Shown here: piece by piece, positions 1-6,990 of the stretch
How positions within the stretch are numbered: the stretch's first letter is position 1
Layout: each line of letters starts with the position of its first letter
Assembly: GCA_004151065.3 (NCBI GenBank)
Contig: NWUY0300102197.1
Coordinates: 1-10,716 of the forward strand
Reading direction: 5' to 3'
DNA from: Larix sibirica
Lineage: Eukaryota > Streptophyta > Pinopsida > Pinales > Pinaceae
Length of the DNA stretch: 10,716 nucleotides
The notes under the pieces: model-generated
The model's database searches: none
Seen by the model: only the letters and a program-made list of their open reading frames with translations
What the model was told of the DNA's origin: nothing
Position numbers and translations under genes: made by a program

Positions 1-562
1 CCCTTCGATTGGTCCAAGTGGGCTTTAGCTTGTCAGGGGAAAGATCGACCAGCTTGTAGTCATGCAGAAAATGTGAGAAGTAATCAGCCATAGAGTCCGT
101 TCGAGCCAAGGGGCCCCAGATCTCATGGTTTCCAAGAGTAAAATTAAAGTCGCCCCCAATGATCAGATTTGGTAGAAGAAGAGATGAAGACCTCTTCAAA
201 GTGTTCCAGAAAGGGGCCCTGTCCATATAGGGTCCATAAATATTTAAAATGTTGAAGCAGATGTTTATAACTGAGTGATATATTTCCACCCTCAACAGAG
301 ATAAATCTCCCCAGGAGTTTAACAATCTGACAATCTATTTGTTCCAGCTAATGGCTACTCCCCCAAAGTGTCCGCGAGCGTCCAGAGCCCGAAAATCCAT
401 AAACTTGAAGAGAGATGTGAGTAAAATGGTAATGTCTTCCTCAGGACCCAATGTTTCTTGGAGAAGAAGTAAATCCGGCTGATGTGAAGAGAGAAACCGC
501 TTGAGTGCAAGTTTTTTAGGTTCACTTGCCAACCCCCTGCAGTTGAAAGAAAGTAGTTTCAT
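1..562 (-). pseudogene. LINE ORF2 N-terminus: endonuclease (EEP/APE-like) domain, one premature stop, partial
   Basis: This is the target-nicking endonuclease that opens a LINE ORF2 polyprotein. Starting at the ATG at 562-560, residues 5-10 read SFNCRG, giving the N-terminal metal-site Asn (N7). QET at 35-37 gives the catalytic Glu (E36), and GHFGGVAISW follows at about residues 64-73. GGDFN gives D138 and N140, and TWTN lies just before the window edge. These motifs belong to the exonuclease-endonuclease-phosphatase family. The frame holds for about 187 codons to position 1, with a single in-frame TAG at 337-335 and no frameshift. The rest of ORF2 (reverse transcriptase) would continue to the left. 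The premature stop makes this copy non-coding as read. A C-to-T change of a Gln codon is a likely origin, but that is inferred. Confidence 0.88.
559..562 (-). promoter_or_regulatory. ATGA overlap joining ORF1 stop and ORF2 start
   Basis: On the minus strand the sequence CCCCCATGAAAC contains the ORF2 start ATG (562-560) overlapping the ORF1-frame stop TGA (561-559). In other LINEs such stop/start overlaps permit termination-reinitiation, so one mRNA yields both proteins. Here this is inferred from the arrangement alone. ORF1 is frameshifted upstream, but its last segment (804-559) is open up to this stop. Confidence 0.6.
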
Positions 563-789
563 GGGGGGAAACCTGCCGAGGCGTTCACTACTCTAAGTGC
601 CCCAAAAATGGATTGTTGTTTATCGTTCACAAGCTCTAAAAGAGATCGACTTTGTGCCATAGAAAGGTGTGAAGGTCGCCCTCTCCCCTTACCTTGGGGA
701 TGTGGGAGGGCTTTTTTCCCAAGTCCCTGGTGAAGAGACTTAGTGAGGGGAACGATGGGTATGTCCATAGAGCGAAGACGAAAGCAAAT

Positions 790-990
790 CATTCGGGGGT
801 CCAAGAATTTGGAGGATGGGGAAGAAGAAAGAGAGGTGAGTGGTGCATGAGGGGTAAGAGAAGGGGAGGGGGGGAAGAGGTATGGGAAAGGGAAGTAGAG
901 GAAGGAGGGGTGTGGTGGGGAACGGGACCAGCACAGAGAGTAGCGCTAGGGATCGGGGGAGTGTGGGAGTAGTGAGCCAGTGAGGGGTCA
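790..990 (-). other. Pyrimidine-rich (minus strand) low-complexity linker of LINE ORF1
   Basis: The plus strand is strongly purine-rich with many GGGGA and GGAGG runs. The minus strand therefore reads as Pro/Ser/Thr/Leu-rich sequence in more than one frame. It sits between the CCHC knuckle and the ORF1 stop, where plant LINE ORF1 proteins often carry a disordered linker. Because two minus frames are open through it, the true frame cannot be chosen by eye. Confidence 0.5.
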
Positions 991-1307
991 GGACCATCAA
1001 AACTGAGAGAAACAAAATAATCAACCAAATTAGTGAGATAGGAGAGGGGATTAGTCATACCCTATGTCGCGTGGACCGATAATTGCCGAGGAGAAGAGGT
1101 CGTCGGATGCAAGCCCATAATAGTCATCGGTGAGGAGATCGGTTCCGAGAAAACTAGTGTGCAGTGGGCCTCTTTCCCGGTAGTCTGAGCGTCTGCAGTT
1201 GGCTGCTCCCTACGGCCTTGTTTTTGTGAGTCAGGGGAGACCACATAGCTGCCCCTTTAAACCGTCCTCTTTTTTTCCCTATCCATGCCGGTGGAGAAAT
1301 ACTGTTT

Positions 1308-1349
1308 ACAATTTTTAGTAAGGTGGCCATATACATGGCAGCGATGGCA
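1308..1349 (-). other. CCHC zinc knuckle of LINE ORF1, intact
   Basis: On the minus strand the residues CHRCHVYGHLTKNC fit C-x2-C-x4-H-x4-C exactly. The Cys codons start at 1349, 1340 and 1310 and the His codon at 1325. An aromatic (Tyr) and a Gly precede the His, as in retroviral-type knuckles. It follows the DUF4283-like region, the usual place in plant LINE ORF1 proteins, where it binds single-stranded nucleic acid. The flanking reading frame runs to a TAA shortly after it. Confidence 0.85.
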
Positions 1350-2537
1350 GCAGAAATGGACTCCCTCATAGTCCAGAGTCTGTTCGTGAATAGCTTGGCC
1401 CCAAATAATGTTAAAGCTTTTCTGAAGCCCAGCACAAGTTTAGAGAAACAAGGATCCTTGCAACCGAGAACCGCTAAGTCAAAAGGAATGTCATGTAGGC
1501 GTCGAGGAAGACCCCTAATGCATTTCCAATATCCCTTAATGAGTTCCAGTTCTAGAATTGCCAGGGCAAGCCCGAGAGTCTCACCCAAATCGGCACAATG
1601 TCCAGACGCTCAAACTCGGCGTCAAACATAGGCGTCCAAGTTTTTAGAAGTATGGGCGTGTTTCCGAAGCTCCAATGTTGTTGAAGAATGTTGTCCGCGT
1701 CCTCTTTGCAATGGAGTTTGAAAGAAAACTAGCCACAAGAAAGAACCATGATTTCCGGCTTGTAGGTCAGGACATAATTCTAGTTCAAAGCAACCCATCG
1801 TTCCAATTGTGCCATAGTAGGGTGTTTTCCTCGAGCTCTTCCAACCACCGTCGTCTCCACCATATCCACTAATTGTGAAACATAAATGTTTTGTCCACAA
1901 ACAATATTTAGTGGTGAATTTGAGGATTTTAGGCACCTTTCCTTTTTTTTACCCGCAATGGCATGTGTGCCTCGAGAACAAAGAGGGATTTTGGGTCCAA
2001 AGCTGGTGAGCATGGGAAGCCCATCGCTAGTATCAGAGGGGAGCAGAAATGATGCAATAAATCCCTCTGAACTCAGTGGTGCTAGAGAGGAGCTGGGTCC
2101 TATGGAAAAACCTGTTCTAATGCCTTAGAGATCGAAGAGGTCCCGCTAGTGGCCAAAAACCCGTAGCAGGGGCCATACAGCGAGTCCCCCCATTCCTATT
2201 GAAAGGGTTTGGATATTGTGCGCGTAGCGTCGGTGATCATCGATGAGACAAAATTTGTTAAAGGAGGGATATCAAAGAGGGAGTAAGGGGATCCACCAAG
2301 TGTTGGATCCAGGGGTCTCACAGCGACAATCGAGAAAACGGAGGAGTCTGGGGACGCCGCAGAGAGTATTACCTGAGGACCCGCATCCCGCGTCATGGAG
2401 GCTCTAAATGGGGGTGTGTGACCAGAGGGAATCTTCCAGAAATCGGTTGTTCGGAAGACCCCATCTCTGTCACAGATGCCGGAAGATCCCACTCCGAGGA
2501 GGGTGGTCGGTAGGTGATCGGGGAGGTGAAAATTCAT

Positions 2538-2775
2538 TTACCATCGAAAGGATCGTCAGAGTAATCCACCTCTTCATCCCATCGATCCCAAAGCGTCACG
2601 TGTGAGCGAATCGGGCCACTGACAGCTACTGACACCATTCCCAAGGTGCAGATGTGTGTAAAGTAGGGGCTGCCGCTTGCAACCCCCCTTCAAGAAACCT
2701 TAGCTGGTGCAGAAAACCACAGAGTCGCCATCGATCCAAACAGATTCCAGTTATTGTTCCAATTTTAAAGGTTGA
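2538..2775 (-). other. Probable LINE 5' untranslated leader and flank
   Basis: This stretch lies upstream of the proposed ORF1 start on the minus strand. It is GC-richer than the spacer on its right, so part of it probably belongs to the LINE leader, where an internal promoter is expected. I see no recognisable promoter motif, and the exact junction with host DNA is not visible. Confidence 0.4.
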
Positions 2776-2801
2776 ATATATATATATATATATATATATA
2801 T
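2776..2801. repeat. (AT)13 microsatellite
   Basis: This is an uninterrupted alternating A/T run of 26 bases. It sits near the presumed 5' end of the minus-strand LINE and may be a pre-existing feature of the target DNA. It should be length-variable between individuals. Confidence 0.95.
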
Positions 2802-2817
2802 CAAAACAAGAAAACAC

Positions 2818-2936
2818 GTAGGAGATTTAATAAGGAAATTCACTCTCTATTTCTTCATGGTCTTAGGGTTTCTATAAGTAGAAGATTTAATATAAGGAAA
2901 TTTCCTTTATCTCTTGCTTAGGGTTTCTACAGTAGT
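2818..2936 (+). repeat. Tandem duplication (~60 bp, two diverged units) with telo-box motifs
   Basis: Unit 1 (about 2818-2875) and unit 2 (about 2876-2936) share GTAGgAGATTTAATA, AGGAAAtt and CTTAGGGTTTCTA in the same order. Each unit contains TTAGGGTTT, the reverse complement of the plant telo-box AAACCCTAA. Telo-boxes are known upstream of many plant translation-machinery genes, and similar sequence is also found in interstitial telomere-like DNA. With only one motif per unit this is not a telomere array. Confidence 0.7.
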
Positions 2937-2970
2937 AGGAGAAAAAGAAGAGGAACATGGAAGTGTAAGT
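2937..2970 (+). other. Possible gene 5' leader with ATG and splice-donor-like GTAAGT (weak)
   Basis: A purine-rich leader (GAGAAAAAGAAGAGGAAC) after two telo-boxes leads to an ATG at 2957. Its frame closes after three codons. A GTAAGT consensus donor begins at 2965, immediately after eight coding bases. Telo-box, A/G-rich leader, short first exon and donor form a layout seen in some plant housekeeping genes. No downstream exon with recognisable coding sequence was found, so this may be a decayed fragment or chance. Confidence 0.2.
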
Positions 2971-3381
2971 GTAGGTTTGTTTCTTTTAAGTATCATCTTC
3001 ATCTTGCCATGTTATAGCTAATGTTAGTGCTACATAGTGAATGAATGAATCTAATAGAATTGAGTTTCTTCTCAAACTTTACCTGAGTTATGAAATCTCT
3101 TCATCCATTAATTTTCTCCTTTTACATATTTTTTCTTCTGATCAGTAAAATAAAAGAATATAATCTTGAGTAATCAACCAATCTTTCATTTCACTATTAT
3201 CCATAGGTAACTATATTTGTCATACATTTGTCACATAGAGTAGCTCAATGCTTCTATTTGTTGCTTATGTGGTATTCATTCTTGATTCATCTACTTAAGT
3301 CTATGTACAATAGAAATCATAAAAAAAAATTCTAACATGAACACTCACTACACTTAATTCCACACATAAACAGTCACAAAT
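2971..3381. other. AT-rich spacer, no gene seen
   Basis: Neither strand shows an open frame with recognisable protein sequence, RNA gene or repeat structure here. It could be intron sequence if the weak first-exon signal just upstream is real, but nothing else supports that. Confidence 0.6.
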
Positions 3382-3535
3382 AGTTTTAGTTGTTACTAGT
3401 TTAATAAAAGGTATACTTGATTAAACTTTGAATACAATTTGAATAAACATTGGTCAAAACAAAAGAGTTTTAGTTATTACTTGTTTAATAAAAGGTATAC
3501 TTGATTAAACTTTGAATAAACATTGGTCAAAACAA
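3382..3535 (+). repeat. Tandem duplication, units 3382-3462 and 3466-3535
   Basis: Both units begin AGTTTTAGTT and share TTTAATAAAAGGTATACTTG, then ATTAAACTTTGAATA and AAACATTGGTCAAAACAA. Unit 1 has an extra 11-base segment (ACAATTTGAAT or equivalent), itself a small internal repeat. Otherwise the units differ at only a few positions, so the duplication is fairly recent compared with the neighbouring repeats. Confidence 0.9.
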
Positions 3536-3600
3536 TCATGTAGAAAAAGAAGATTATTATTATCCCATATTCTATAGTGCATAAAATATAATACTGCATG

Positions 3601-3860
3601 GCTTATTGCACTTTGAATTGGGACTTTGTTATAGTAAGATGGTAAAATATATTCTTTCAATATTATCTCTAGGTTGAAGAAAGTCTCATACAACCTTAAA
3701 GACTTATTGTACTTTGAATTGGGACTAGGTTATAGTATGATGGAAAATATATTCTTTGTATGTTAAAGACTTATTACACTTTAAAATTGGACTAAGTTAT
3801 ATTATGATGGTAAAATATATATTTTTTATATATATTTTTAGGTTGGAGAAAGTTTATATT
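3601..3860 (+). repeat. Three diverged copies of a ~70-95-bp unit
   Basis: Each unit starts with (G)ACTTATTgcACTTTgaATTGGGACT, then TTATAgTAtGATGGtAAAATATATTCTTT. Starts are at about 3601, 3700 and 3768. Units 1 and 3 continue into TCTAGGTTGAAGAAAGT or TTTAGGTTGGAGAAAGT, a segment missing from unit 2. This suggests an original two-part unit with an internal deletion in the middle copy. The 94-codon AT-rich open frame beginning in unit 3 (3756-4040) looks like a by-product of base composition. Confidence 0.8.
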
Positions 3861-4382
3861 ATGCATTCAACTAAGATGTATATTTTAGACAATTTTTCAA
3901 ATATTAAAAAATATTTTAATTTTTTAAATCAAAATATTTATGAAAAAGACTTGAGTTTTTATATAAAAGAAGAACAATTTAAAAAATATTTATATTTATA
4001 CAATAAATTACATTTAAAATTCCAATTTTTTTACAAATAATTGAAATTATGAAAATTATAAAGATAGGCTTTGATGCTTTAAGCTTGTCCCTGATTCATA
4101 TAACTTTATTTCATCCCAAGCATTTATCGTTGAAACAAGTCACAATGAAATAACCCATGTTTTGAAGGAGCGCCTTATATCTAAATAAATATATTCCATA
4201 TTTTCGTCATACTTTAAAATACCCCTAGAGAAACATATACTTTAAATTGGAAACACAATAGTTTTACAAACAATTTATGGTGAGAAACTGATCGATCAAC
4301 TATTACATCAGACATATCCAAAGCACCAGAGACTAAGAAAATTAATGATGTGGATCGCTAGATGTTTTTCCGAGAAATTTTA
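3861..4382. other. Very AT-rich spacer, no gene supported
   Basis: The first half is extremely A/T-rich and gives a fortuitous Lys/Tyr/Phe/Asn-rich open frame to 4040. The second half is ordinary AT-rich sequence. I see no motif, RNA gene or clear repeat in it. Confidence 0.6.
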
Positions 4383-4535
4383 TACACCGACATATAACAG
4401 ATAAATTAGTGCATATAGACTTTTTCAAAATGAAAATGAATACACTGAGAGATAAGTTAGTGTCTATATGTTTTTTCAAAATGAAAATGGAGATATGCTA
4501 GTGTGTATATGTTTTTTCAAAATAAAAATGAAAAC
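4383..4535 (+). repeat. Three-unit degenerate tandem repeat (~45-58 bp)
   Basis: Units at about 4383-4440, 4441-4490 and 4491-4535 share a TAGTGnnTATAtG block followed by TTTTTTCAAAATgAAAATGaA. Units 1 and 2 also share TACACyGA and AGATAArTTAGTG. Unit length falls from 58 to 45 bases through small deletions. Confidence 0.85.
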
Positions 4536-4783
4536 AAAGAATTCTTCAAAAGAAAAGGTTTTTTTTAACGTTTTTCTTAAGCTAGGGCTTGGGATTGATA
4601 TAGGTTGTTTGGAAAACATTAAATTTTAATAAGCTGAGAAAAACCATATGATATCACATTAGGATTTGTGAGATTCACATAATATGTTCATTGAAGTGTA
4701 ACCTAAATTTATATGTATTTTGGTTCATATTGAATGTGAATGTTGGATCCTAGATCTATGAAGAAATAAACATCTTAGTTAAT
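4536..4783. other. AT-rich spacer before the SINE, no gene seen
   Basis: No repeat, RNA gene or coding signal is recognised. The right end of this spacer contains the SINE target sequence. Confidence 0.6.
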
Positions 4784-4801
4784 AAGTGTATTCAAGTAAA
4801 T
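4784..4801 (+). repeat. Left copy of SINE target-site duplication
   Basis: This 18-base copy is identical to 5023-5040. Before insertion the site was a single copy in AT-rich spacer. Confidence 0.93.
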
Positions 4802-4813
4802 GCCAATTGGGTT

Positions 4814-4868
4814 TAGCCCGAGTGGTTGAGTTATCAGATTGTTATTCGCTCCACCTAGGTTCAAGTCC
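4814..4868 (+). promoter_or_regulatory. Internal RNA polymerase III promoter of the SINE (A box and B box)
   Basis: The A box is TAGCCCGAGTGG at 4814-4825, matching TRGYNNARNNGG except at one position. The B box is GGTTCAAGTCC at 4858-4868, a full match to GGTTCRANNCC. They are 32 bases apart, as in tRNA genes. Upstream sequence from 4802 is about 12 bases, the usual distance from a Pol III start to box A. Confidence 0.9.
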
Positions 4869-5022
4869 CACCAGCACTAGCTCTTAAGTAAGCCACTGAG
4901 CTCTTCGGGAGATCTATTAGCCAAGTAATTGCCCTTCCTATGTCTCTGGACGCCGGGGAGGTTAACGTGGACATAGTGGGGCACCGAAAAAAGAGGGTGT
5001 TCTGTGAACCACATGGAAAAAA

Positions 5023-5040
5023 AAGTGTATTCAAGTAAAT
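5023..5040 (+). repeat. Right copy of SINE target-site duplication
   Basis: This copy is identical to 4784-4801 and follows the SINE A-tail directly. The tail and duplication share A residues, so the exact boundary can shift by a base or two. Confidence 0.93.
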
Positions 5041-5226
5041 ATGGGAGAAAGTTAATGTGGAAGCTAGAACCTCTTGGAAGAAAGACAAAATAAAATAAAA
5101 TTCCCTGTTGGTAAGAAACTTTGTGAAAACATGCCTCAGAAAATATGGGCTAAAATCATTTGTATATTCTGTAATTTTGATGCATTAATCTACAAAGTAA
5201 GCCCTAAAATTGTCCATGAGGGAATA
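5041..5226. other. AT-rich spacer after the SINE, no gene seen
   Basis: No recognisable feature apart from an 18-base string at 5202-5219 that recurs with one mismatch at 5799-5816. Confidence 0.5.
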
Positions 5227-5322
5227 TAATACACACCTTTTATTCCAAATTCATAGTATCTGGTTGTTAGAATCTAATACACAACTTTTAGTCCAAATTC
5301 ATAGTCTCTTGCTGTTGGAGAA
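5227..5322 (+). repeat. Tandem duplication with 48-bp period
   Basis: Units starting at 5227 and 5275 share TAATACACAmCTTTTAkTCC, then AAATTCATAGTmTCTtGnTGTTrGA. They are diverged at several positions. Confidence 0.8.
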
Positions 5323-5445
5323 GGTGAGGAGGGCCATTTCTACATCGCACTGTACAGATATTTTTTAGAATAATTTGTAATTTCGTGTTATCATATATTC
5401 AAATATATAGCTCCAACAAGCTTCTACTTTGCAATTTTCAAAATC

Positions 5446-5607
5446 CCATTGCTGGAAATTGGGGGAAAATGGGTGCTCTAGAAGCTACCATTGTTGGAAC
5501 TTGGGGGTGTGAGGGGTTCTAAATACCACCATTGTCGAAAATATGGGCCAATGGGGATCTAGTAACTACCATTGCTATAAATTCGGGGCGAATGGGAGTT
5601 TTATGGA
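5446..5607 (+). repeat. Four-unit minisatellite-like tandem repeat, ~41-bp period
   Basis: CCATTG starts each unit at 5446, 5488, 5529 and 5569, giving periods of 42, 41 and 40. Each unit then reads roughly nnGGAAATTGGGGGnnAATGGGnnTCTAgnAnCTA. The G-rich core sits on the plus strand. All units are diverged, so the array is old. No coding frame is conserved through it. Confidence 0.88.
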
Positions 5608-6338
5608 TAATTCAAGTGGGCTATAATTGATTTTCCCTACTATTTCTCACAAATATGGTTGGGCTAATAATTTTTTGGATTTAAAAAATAAATAAATAAT
5701 GGGCTAATAAATAATAACCATAATAAACCCTTCTATATTAAAAATTCTCCGATTGAAAATTTCAAACCTCATAATTTTTCCCATGGGCTAAACGTTGCCC
5801 CTAAAATTTTCCATGATAGTTTGCTCTACATTATACTGACATTGTTGCATAAATTTCTCTTTGGAATGGGTATTGACTACATTGTAGAAGCATGACCTCC
5901 TGTACACACCCCTCTCACAATTGACTAGAAGAAAAATCAAGAAGAGTGGAAATATTTTCAGAGCAAATGACTACCATGGATACCATCATCGATTAAGAGT
6001 AAACTTGGGGTGGTCATGGGGGGTCAAACATATGTGAAATTCCTTAAAGAAGAAAACCCCTAGTCAACTTGAATTAAAGAAGGAGACCGAACAAAGTAAG
6101 GATGTTCGAAAGAGGATGGACACAACAACTGATTAAATGAGAATATATACTTGACGGGGAATCAAAGAGAACACCAAGAAGAAGAATGGAAGGCTAAAAA
6201 CGCTTGACCAAATTATAGAACTTAGAAAGAGACAAAAGACAAGAAAATAGAGTGGAAATTAGGAAGGCCTTAGAATCACACTCACTAAGAATACAAAAAG
6301 AAGAAATGGAGCAATGTTCAATAGAATAATAACCCTAC
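5608..6338. other. Spacer without recognised gene
   Basis: AT-rich at first, with two GGGCTAATAA strings near 5650 and 5700, then A/G-rich on the plus strand (about 5930-6300). I see no protein motif on either strand and no RNA gene. Confidence 0.5.
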
Positions 6339-6556
6339 CTGAGTTGTATTGTGTAGACTGACTAGGCATGGAAGAGGAAGTAACTACAATGGTTTCGAAA
6401 TATTCCATTGAAGAGGAGAGATGGGTCGATATAGAGCTAACCTTGTCTGAGTTGGGAGATGATTGATTGGATGTGGAAGAGGAAGCAGTTGCAATGGTTC
6501 CTATATTTGATGCAGATCTGTAGATTGTTGAGGCAAGATTGGGATCCTTACTCATA
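6339..6556 (-). other. Possible Ser/Thr-rich exon or transposon coding fragment (weak)
   Basis: The minus strand has about 100 open codons here (ATG at 6564) encoding a Ser/Thr/Asn-rich peptide. Two 35-36-codon repeats are visible: IGTIATASSSTSNQSS and ETIVVTSSSMPSQST align, matching duplicated DNA (6371-6400 with 6476-6505). The segment 6556-6339 is bracketed by an acceptor-like pyrimidine tract ending CCAG and a donor CAG|GTAGGG, so it could be an internal exon. I recognise no family. The opposite strand has no comparable open frame. A fragment of a larger transposon gene is equally possible. Confidence 0.25.
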
Positions 6557-6990
6557 CTGGACAATGAAGATACAATTCAAGTTAATGACTTAGGACTCAT
6601 GGCAACTCCTAGAGCAAATATTACATGACAAATTCTCATAATCAATGAAATTCTTAGGCATCACTTACATGTTGAACCCGACACCTCCTTAGTATGGGGT
6701 TGACTATATGACAATGGCCAATATATGGATCCAAAGATAAAAAAGAGATGAAAATTGGATAAGCATCACATCTGAACATGCCAGTCAAAATAACTTGCTT
6801 TTGAGTATCTCAAAGAATTACCCCCTACCAAATTTAATATCCATCTAAGGTCAAATGCCATTTAGCAAGAGATGCATTGAAGACGCATTATTGAGAACGA
6901 GCATATTTCTTGAATATAAAGATCAACACTATTAGCTAGATAAATATGAGTAGCATGTAGTTGTTGAAAGTGAAGAACTCCCTAGTTAGG
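6557..6990. other. Spacer or 5' flank of the Gypsy-like relic, no gene seen
   Basis: If the Gypsy-like relic had an LTR or primer-binding site it should lie in this interval or further left. I could not recognise a tRNA-complementary primer site or an LTR end by eye. Confidence 0.45.

Larger units (their letters stand above)
559..2537 (-). pseudogene. LINE ORF1 (gag-like nucleic-acid-binding protein, DUF4283 plus CCHC), frameshifted
   Basis: ORF1 proteins of plant L1 elements bind the element RNA and form the particle needed for retrotransposition. The likely start is the ATG at 2537, which opens 113 codons of Pro/Ser-rich sequence with no domain I recognise. A second segment, open from 2013 downwards, carries MAQLERWVALN and, at about 1590-1560, IWVRLSGLP. 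The pattern of a Trp-Val-Arg-Leu-x-Gly-Leu-Pro followed by an IGNALG-type helix is typical of the DUF4283 family. A CCHC knuckle follows at 1349-1308 and then a Pro/Ser/Thr-rich linker. The last segment, 804-559, ends in a TGA overlapping the ORF2 start. The coding path changes frame several times (stops at 2196, 1780 and 1552, and around 1480), so this copy is dead. Segment boundaries are approximate. Confidence 0.8.
1..2770 (-). mobile_element. LINE (L1-type non-LTR retrotransposon), 5' part, truncated by window edge
   Basis: Read on the minus strand, this block has the order of a plant L1-type LINE: a leader, ORF1 with a DUF4283-like region and a CCHC knuckle, a Pro/Ser-rich tail, then ORF2 starting with an endonuclease. 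The reverse transcriptase and 3' tail would lie beyond position 1 and are not seen. The right boundary (the element's 5' end) is uncertain. I place it between the ORF1 start at 2537 and the AT microsatellite at 2776, because the sequence becomes AT-rich and structureless there. No target-site duplication can be tested, since the other end is outside the window. CpG dinucleotides are visibly commoner here than in the Gypsy-like relic, and the endonuclease has only one stop, which suggests a fairly recent copy. Confidence 0.88.
4784..5040 (+). mobile_element. tRNA-derived SINE, full length, with 18-bp target-site duplication
   Basis: The element body (about 4802-5022, 221 bp) is flanked by perfect 18-bp direct repeats AAGTGTATTCAAGTAAAT at 4784-4801 and 5023-5040, a length expected of target-primed reverse transcription. 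The head carries RNA polymerase III A and B boxes in tRNA-like spacing, the middle is GC-richer non-tRNA sequence, and the 3' end is an A-run. SINEs encode no protein and depend on a partner LINE for the reverse transcriptase. Identical duplications mean little mutation since insertion. The minus-strand 75-codon open frame over it (4861-5088) is a shadow. I cannot assign the family with confidence; the head resembles widespread plant SINE families. Confidence 0.93.

Noticed and set aside
694-972. Gly/Glu/Arg-rich plus-strand open frame
   Set aside because: It is the complement of the low-complexity linker of the minus-strand LINE ORF1.
2850-2935. Interstitial telomere array
   Set aside because: There is only one TTAGGGTTT per ~60-bp unit and no run of adjacent telomere repeats.
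3756-4040. 94-codon plus-strand open frame, Lys/Tyr/Phe-rich
   Set aside because: It lies in extremely AT-rich DNA, starts inside a repeat unit, and has no motif; A/T bias alone explains the composition.
3382-4535. CRISPR array
   Set aside because: Repeats are tandem, degenerate and without unique spacers, and the context is plant retroelement DNA.
4802-4875. A functional tRNA gene
   Set aside because: A and B boxes are present, but no cloverleaf with proper acceptor and anticodon stems is apparent, and the A-tail plus target-site duplication show a SINE.
4861-5088. 75-codon minus-strand open frame
   Set aside because: It is antisense to the SINE and crosses its A-tail and target-site duplication.
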